NCBI RefSeq assembly: GCF_042651785.1
Contig: NZ_JBHSEC010000014.1
Location: forward strand, 62,001 to 126,000
Length of the DNA: 64,000 nt
Reading direction: 5' to 3'
DNA from: Chungangia koreensis
GTDB lineage: Bacteria > Bacillota > Bacilli > Bacillales_A > Planococcaceae
Under the pieces are notes generated by a model, which did no database searches, was not told the DNA's origin, and worked only from the letters and a program-made list of their open reading frames with translations. Positions 60,068 to 64,000 of this stretch are shown piece by piece. Each line of letters opens with the position of its first letter. Positions within the stretch are counted from its first letter, which is position 1. The translations under genes and the position numbers were made by a program.

Positions 60068-61135
60068 ATGAAGAGAAGTTTTCAGATTGGGGCAGCGTTC
60101 ATCGGCGTAATCGTAGGAGCAGGTTTTGCATCCGGCCAGGAAGTATTGCAGTTCTTTACAAGCTTCGGAATTCCAGGACTACTCGGAGGGGCTATTGCCC
60201 TCACTATGTTCGCGTTTTTAGGAATGGTGCTTGGACAGCTCGGTTGTCGTCTCCAAACGAAGTCACATGAAGGAGTCATCTATCATATATGTGGTAAGTA
60301 CTTAGGCATCGCAGTCGATGTTATTCTCACATTCTTCCTTTTTGGAGTGGCTGTCGTCATGTTCGCCGGGTCAGGTGCGATTTTCGAAGAACAATTTGGA
60401 ATACCAGCTGCCGTGGGGAACTTATTCATGACAACGGTTGTCATCATTTCAGTATTATTTGATGTGAAAAGAGTGATTGCTCTTATCGGTTCTTTCACAC
60501 CAATTCTGATGTTGACTGTATTGATCATGGCAATTTACTCGGTTTTAACAGCCGACCTTTCATCCTTAACTGAAGCAGCAACTGTTGCAGCTGATAGCCA
60601 AGCTGCACCGAATTGGATTTTGGCTGCGCTATTGTATGTATCGTATAACATTGCAGTCGGGGCACCATTGGTCACTGTTATGGGAGGAACTGTCCGAGAT
60701 GATAAGGTAGTAGCACGAGGCGCTATTATTGGAGGCATCGGACTCGGTATTTTGGTCCTTCTAATCAGTATTTCCATGATGACCCAGCTTGGTGAAATTG
60801 CCGATGCTGCCATGCCAATGCTCGTTATTGCAAACAATATTAGTCCTATTGTCGGCATAGTGATATCAGTCATCTTACTTGGAATGATCTATAACACGGC
60901 AGTCGGGATGCTTTATACATTCTCGGTTCGCCTTATAAAACCAGGTACGAAAAAGTTCAAAGTATCTGTAGTACTATTCGGTATCATCGCTTTTATCTGC
61001 AGCAATGTCGGCTTCGTCAATCTGGTCGGCACGGTCTATCCGATTATGGGCTATCTCGGTTTTGTCCTGATTGCTGCCATCATTGTTTCTTGGATGAAGA
61101 ATAGAAAGAAAACGACCGTAGTTTCGATCGAGTAA
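60068..61135 (+). CDS. ykvI: YkvI-like membrane transporter
   Basis: 355 aa, start at the ATG 60068 behind GGGGAAAG; the frame is open to 60017 without a better site. About ten hydrophobic segments. N-terminus FQIGAAFIGVIVGAGFASGQ, followed by EVLQFFTSFG, is the hallmark of the YkvI family, a branch of the LeuT-fold APC-related carriers; the family is uncharacterised. It is 64 bp after racemase B and probably in the same operon, so an amino-acid or N-acyl-amino-acid substrate is likely. Confidence 0.8.
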   Translation: MKRSFQIGAAFIGVIVGAGFASGQEVLQFFTSFGIPGLLGGAIALTMFAFLGMVLGQLGCRLQTKSHEGVIYHICGKYLGIAVDVILTFFLFGVAVVMFAGSGAIFEEQFGIPAAVGNLFMTTVVIISVLFDVKRVIALIGSFTPILMLTVLIMAIYSVLTADLSSLTEAATVAADSQAAPNWILAALLYVSYNIAVGAPLVTVMGGTVRDDKVVARGAIIGGIGLGILVLLISISMMTQLGEIADAAMPMLVIANNISPIVGIVISVILLGMIYNTAVGMLYTFSVRLIKPGTKKFKVSVVLFGIIAFICSNVGFVNLVGTVYPIMGYLGFVLIAAIIVSWMKNRKKTTVVSIE

Positions 61136-61161
61136 AAGTAAAATGGGTTCTTAATGTGCGT

Positions 61162-61200
61162 AAAAAGGAAGCCGTCATTTAGTGACGGCTTCCTTTTTTA
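61162..61200. terminator. Bidirectional terminator
   Basis: AAAAAGGAAGCCGTCA pairs with TGACGGCTTCCTTTTT around TTTAG, between convergent genes. Confidence 0.88.
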
Positions 61201-61214
61201 TTGGTAGTACGATT

Positions 61215-62345
61215 TCACTTATTAAAGAAGTTCTCTGTATAATATGGCTGCGATTCTTCATTAAATGCTACACCAATACCCAAATAAGAAAAGTCATTAT
61301 TCAATATGTTCTCACGATGGCCTAATGAATTCATGAGCCCCTCATGAGCAAAAATACTACTGTATTGGCCATAGGCCAAATTTTCACCGGCATACGTAAA
61401 ATAAATTCCGTCAGCAAGCATCCGGTCAAATGGTGATTGTCCTTCTAAGTTTGTGTGGTTGAAGAAATGGTTATTCGCCATATCGCTGCTATGCTTCCTT
61501 GCTGTTTCACGAACATGTTCATCCCATGTCAGAGTGGGGAGACCATGTTGAACGCGTGCAGCATTCGTCAAATCAAACAGCTGGAATTCAAAGCCTTCTT
61601 TTAGTTCCGGTGAAGCAGAACCGTAAAGAGTGTGTTTCTGATTTTCTAATTCATCTGTCACAATCTGTATGGCAGTTACGGTATCTTTTTCATGCTTGTC
61701 ATAAAAAATAGTGATATATTGACCGTCTTTGAAGTAAAGGTCGTATTCATCCTTATCGTCCATTAAATAGAACGTCATACCTTTTCGCAACTTATCTATC
61801 GGTTCACCAAACTGTTTACGGACTTCCGCTTTAGGTGTATCCATTGAAATGTTATAGGTGGAAGAAATAAGATCTTGGTTTGTATATAGTCCGTTGACAA
61901 GGCCCTCCTGATTATAGGAGACCATGAAATAGTTGGCATAATCTTTATGATATGTGTGCCATTTCGATCCGTATTCATTCATCGTCACTCGTTTCGCTTC
62001 CCCGGCTTCGGCCATTACATCTTCCATCGTGTCACCGATTTCAATCCGGTGTACAGAGAAAACCCCATCCGGAAGTTCGTTGTTTTGAAAATCGATCGTT
62101 GCTAATTGTTTAGCAGACTCGTTTCCATCAATCAGCGAATCTATTTGAATAGCCATTGTCTCTACAGTTTGTCCGATTGTATCCGCAGCCTTCTGGACTT
62201 CCGGCCGATTTATCACGGTATGAAAGGATGCTGTTACCGTGTCCAGAAAAGAGAGGTCAACGTAAGGGGAGAGATAAGGCTCCCATTTTGGACGGGAAAT
62301 GAAAACGGCCACGATCAATAAACAGATCAATATGAATTTCCTCAT
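61215..62345 (-). CDS. ylbC: CAP-domain protein, YlbC-like
   Basis: 376 aa with an N-terminal hydrophobic anchor (residues 2-17). Residues about 95-235 are the CAP-associated N domain (IEIGDTMEDVMAEAGEAKRV, then NISMDTPKAEVRKQFGEPI). Residues about 250-375 form the CAP/SCP domain (DLTNAARVQHGLPTLTWDEH, SDMANNHFFNHTNLEGQSPF, AGENLAYGQYSSIFAHEGLM, GHRENILN). This is the layout of Bacillus YlbC. It is probably extracytoplasmic; the CAP role in bacteria is unclear. GAGGA precedes the ATG. Confidence 0.87.
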   Translation of the reverse strand: MRKFILICLLIVAVFISRPKWEPYLSPYVDLSFLDTVTASFHTVINRPEVQKAADTIGQTVETMAIQIDSLIDGNESAKQLATIDFQNNELPDGVFSVHRIEIGDTMEDVMAEAGEAKRVTMNEYGSKWHTYHKDYANYFMVSYNQEGLVNGLYTNQDLISSTYNISMDTPKAEVRKQFGEPIDKLRKGMTFYLMDDKDEYDLYFKDGQYITIFYDKHEKDTVTAIQIVTDELENQKHTLYGSASPELKEGFEFQLFDLTNAARVQHGLPTLTWDEHVRETARKHSSDMANNHFFNHTNLEGQSPFDRMLADGIYFTYAGENLAYGQYSSIFAHEGLMNSLGHRENILNNDFSYLGIGVAFNEESQPYYTENFFNK

Positions 62346-62425
62346 ATCCGTTCCTCCTGTTCTATTGCCATTCTATCCGATAAAAATAGAATTCATACCG
62401 GTAGGATTTGGTCGATCTATAAGGT

Positions 62426-62454
62426 TTGGCATTTAATTGAAAGTGTGATATAAC
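62426..62454 (+). promoter_or_regulatory. Sigma-A promoter of the yrrT-luxS-mccA operon
   Basis: -35 TTGGCA (62426-62431), 17-bp spacer, -10 TATAAC (62449-62454). An ATAC...GTAT partial dyad just downstream (62468-62486) could be a CymR-type site but the match is weak. Confidence 0.6.
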
Positions 62455-62518
62455 TTTTATGTGCCTAATACCAAGTAAACAAGTATGAATAATATGTTAT
62501 TAAAAAAGGAGTTCACAT

Positions 62519-63154
62519 ATGGGTCGTGAATTTATAGATATTTTTGATGATTGGTCTGCGGAGAATTATGAGGCATCCATATCGGGTAAAGATCCAGAAT
62601 ACCGGGATGTATTTGAGAGCTACGATTCGATATTGAAGGAAGTGGCGGACCGCGTGTCTGGCAAGGTGATTGAATTCGGTACCGGCACTGGCAATTTGAC
62701 AGCAAAGTTGATTAAGAACGCTGATGTGACAGGTATTGAACCTAATACGGTGATGCGTTCGCTTACTGCTGAACGGTTCCCTCAAATCGAATTGGTCGAT
62801 GGCGATCTGTTGGACTTTCCAAAGCCAAGTCATGTAGATGCTTTTGTCAGCTCGTATGTTTTTCATCATTTGAATGATGAAGAAAAGGGACGTGCTCTAT
62901 TAATATATGCTGGTCATTTGTCTTCAGGAGGAAAAGTTGTTTTTGCAGACACAGTTTTTATTACAGAGGAAGCGAAGCAGCTGCAAATTGAGAAAGAGCG
63001 TAGTCGTGGGTATAATCAGGTTGCAGAAGACTTGGAACGGGAATATTATACGACCGTTCCTATCTTAACCGGCCTTTTTGAAGCAGCAGGATTTTCGGTT
63101 GAAATGACGAAGATGAATGAATACGTCTGGTTGATGGACGCAACGAAAAAATAA
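62519..63154 (+). CDS. yrrT: YrrT-like class I SAM-dependent methyltransferase
   Basis: 211 aa. SAM-binding motif I is VIEFGTGTGNLTAKL, motif II is in GIEPNTVMRSL, and the conserved VDAFVSSYVFHHLNDEEK follows. Start FIDIFDDWSAENYEASISG matches YrrT, the first gene of the Bacillus methionine-to-cysteine operon. It produces S-adenosylhomocysteine, the starting point of the pathway that the following genes continue; the methyl acceptor is unknown. AAAAAGGAG precedes the ATG. Operon with luxS (13-bp gap). Confidence 0.87.
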   Translation: MGREFIDIFDDWSAENYEASISGKDPEYRDVFESYDSILKEVADRVSGKVIEFGTGTGNLTAKLIKNADVTGIEPNTVMRSLTAERFPQIELVDGDLLDFPKPSHVDAFVSSYVFHHLNDEEKGRALLIYAGHLSSGGKVVFADTVFITEEAKQLQIEKERSRGYNQVAEDLEREYYTTVPILTGLFEAAGFSVEMTKMNEYVWLMDATKK

Positions 63155-63167
63155 GGAGCGATAGAAT

Positions 63168-63641
63168 ATGAAACAAATGAACGTAGAAAGCTTTAACTTG
63201 GACCATACAAAAGTGGCAGCACCTTATGTACGCCTCGCTGGAAAGAAAATGGGAATGAACGGCGATGAAATTTACAAATATGATATTCGGTTCAAGCAAC
63301 CGAACAAAGAGCATATGGAAATGGCTGCTTTGCATTCAATCGAACACTTGATGGCTGAGAATATTCGTAATCATACAGATCAGGTTGTGGATTTAAGTCC
63401 AATGGGTTGCCAGACAGGTTTTTATTTGTCCGTTATCAATCATGATGACTATAGCGAAGTATTAACGATATTGGAAGATACATTGGAAGATGTACTGAAG
63501 GCTGACGAAGTGCCTGCTTGTAACGAAGTGCAATGCGGTTGGGCAGCTAACCATAGTTTGGAAGGCGCAAAAGAGTTGGCTCGCGAAATGTTGGAAAAGA
63601 AAGACGAGTGGCACATCATTTTTGCGGAGGAAACTAAATGA
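63168..63641 (+). CDS. luxS: S-ribosylhomocysteine lyase LuxS
   Basis: 157 aa, full length. It splits S-ribosylhomocysteine into homocysteine and DPD, the precursor of autoinducer-2. Zinc ligands His56 and His60 in HSIEH (with catalytic Glu59) and Cys123 in VQCGW; the catalytic Cys81 is in MGCQTGFY. AAGGAG precedes the ATG. In B. subtilis the second gene of this operon is the nucleosidase mtnN; here luxS takes that position. Its stop overlaps the mccA start (ATGA). Confidence 0.97.
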   Translation: MKQMNVESFNLDHTKVAAPYVRLAGKKMGMNGDEIYKYDIRFKQPNKEHMEMAALHSIEHLMAENIRNHTDQVVDLSPMGCQTGFYLSVINHDDYSEVLTILEDTLEDVLKADEVPACNEVQCGWAANHSLEGAKELAREMLEKKDEWHIIFAEETK

Positions 63642-64000
63642 AAGTATTTGGCAGCGTGCATGAGCTGATCGGAAATACACCAATTGTAGAGATTACGCAT
63701 ATTCCAATTCCGAACAAGTGCAGGATTTTTGCCAAGCTTGAATACTTTAACCCCGGAGGCAGCGTCAAGGACCGCCTCGGGGTTTCCTTATTAACAGATG
63801 CAGAACAGTCCGGAAAACTGAAGCCTGGCGGTACGATTATCGAACCGACTGCCGGGAATACCGGAATCGGACTGGCGCTGGCTGCCATTGGTAAAGGATA
63901 TCGGGTGATTTTTGTTGTGCCGGAGAAATTCAGTCAAGAAAAGCAAGCGCTTATGAAAGCTCTTGGTGCCAAAATTATTCATACACCTACTGATTTAGGA
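63638..64000 (+). CDS. mccA: Cystathionine beta-synthase / cysteine synthase-like MccA (3' part cut off)
   Basis: 121 codons before the window edge. PLP-enzyme N-terminus: SVHELIGNTPIVEI, the PLP Lys44 in NPGGSVKDRLG, and the substrate loop EPTAGNTGIGLALA. The operon context identifies it as MccA (YrhA), which joins O-acetylserine and homocysteine to cystathionine, more likely than the housekeeping CysK. Translationally coupled to luxS. An mccB gene is expected outside the window. Confidence 0.88.
   Translation, partial: MKVFGSVHELIGNTPIVEITHIPIPNKCRIFAKLEYFNPGGSVKDRLGVSLLTDAEQSGKLKPGGTIIEPTAGNTGIGLALAAIGKGYRVIFVVPEKFSQEKQALMKALGAKIIHTPTDLG

Noticed and set aside
62455..62518. S-box (SAM) riboswitch before yrrT
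   Set aside because: The leader between the -10 and the start is only about 65 nt and shows no terminator hairpin.

Overview
The window is an AT-rich, densely packed stretch of chromosome from a Gram-positive, low-GC Bacillota. The gene content points to Bacillales, most likely Planococcaceae (Sporosarcina/Paenisporosarcina/Lysinibacillus-like); this placement is by resemblance only. Supporting signs are fabI behind a FapR-type operator, sigma-B-type promoters, RsbR-like STAS proteins, relatives of Bacillus YndG/YndH/YndJ, YrrT, YkvI and YlbC, strong AGGAGG ribosome sites, and frequent TTG/GTG starts. No rRNA, tRNA, insertion sequence, prophage or CRISPR array was seen. About 70 genes are called; the first and last run off the window.

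Layout. 1-9.4 kb: a phosphodiesterase (cut at the edge), fabI, ogt, an FMN reductase, a tiny Gly/Tyr/His-rich protein, katA, a MscS channel, a nucleobase permease, and a PadR regulator with a DUF4097 repeat protein. 9.7-24.4 kb: glycerate kinase with a GntP permease, an M3 oligopeptidase, a SulP transporter with its ArsR regulator behind a 32-bp perfect palindrome, a DAACS symporter, BrnQ, a GntR regulator, and a three-gene system in which a degenerate ABC ATPase fused to a LytTR DNA-binding domain precedes a real ABC exporter. 24.4-39.6 kb: a sigma-B-driven RsbR paralogue, PBP4 (DacC), a DapF homologue with both catalytic cysteines changed to serine, a seven-gene operon ending in yndG-yndH-yndJ, a stress-type SDR, a LysM-3D protein, two tandem STAS sensors, a sirtuin and a Nudix hydrolase. 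39.9-52.1 kb: a membrane-anchored phosphate-binding-like protein with VanW, a LysE exporter, a run of resistance-like and house-cleaning enzymes (ANT-like, SodC, TmrB-like, AAC(6')-like, Nudix), a nitrilase/GNAT/GNAT operon, an unexplained 21-bp-phased repeat array, and a lipoprotein hydrolase. 52.2-61.1 kb: an amino-acid module with two M20 deacylases, two N-succinylamino-acid racemase/OSBS-family enzymes, a COG3375-type GNAT, an RpiR regulator and two transporters. 61.2-64 kb: a YlbC-like CAP protein and the start of the yrrT-luxS-mccA methionine-to-cysteine operon.

How the genes work together. The clearest pathway is the 52-60 kb module. N-acylation by the GNAT, racemisation of the N-acyl amino acid and L-specific deacylation by M20 would convert D-amino acids irreversibly to L-amino acids, with uptake by the YfcC- and YkvI-type carriers and RpiR control at a divergent promoter that carries two palindromes. 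At the right edge, YrrT, LuxS and MccA feed S-adenosylhomocysteine-derived homocysteine into cysteine. Several regulators sit beside visible operators: PadR, ArsR, RpiR, FapR, the LytTR hybrid, and a motif shared by the brnQ, gntR and second M20 promoters.

The most noteworthy items are the Ser/Ser DapF homologue, the ABC-fold/LytTR hybrid with 21-bp-spaced direct repeats in front of its exporter, the 15-copy 21-bp-phased A-tract array, the duplicated racemase module, and a GC-rich intergenic element flanked by a 10-bp duplication.
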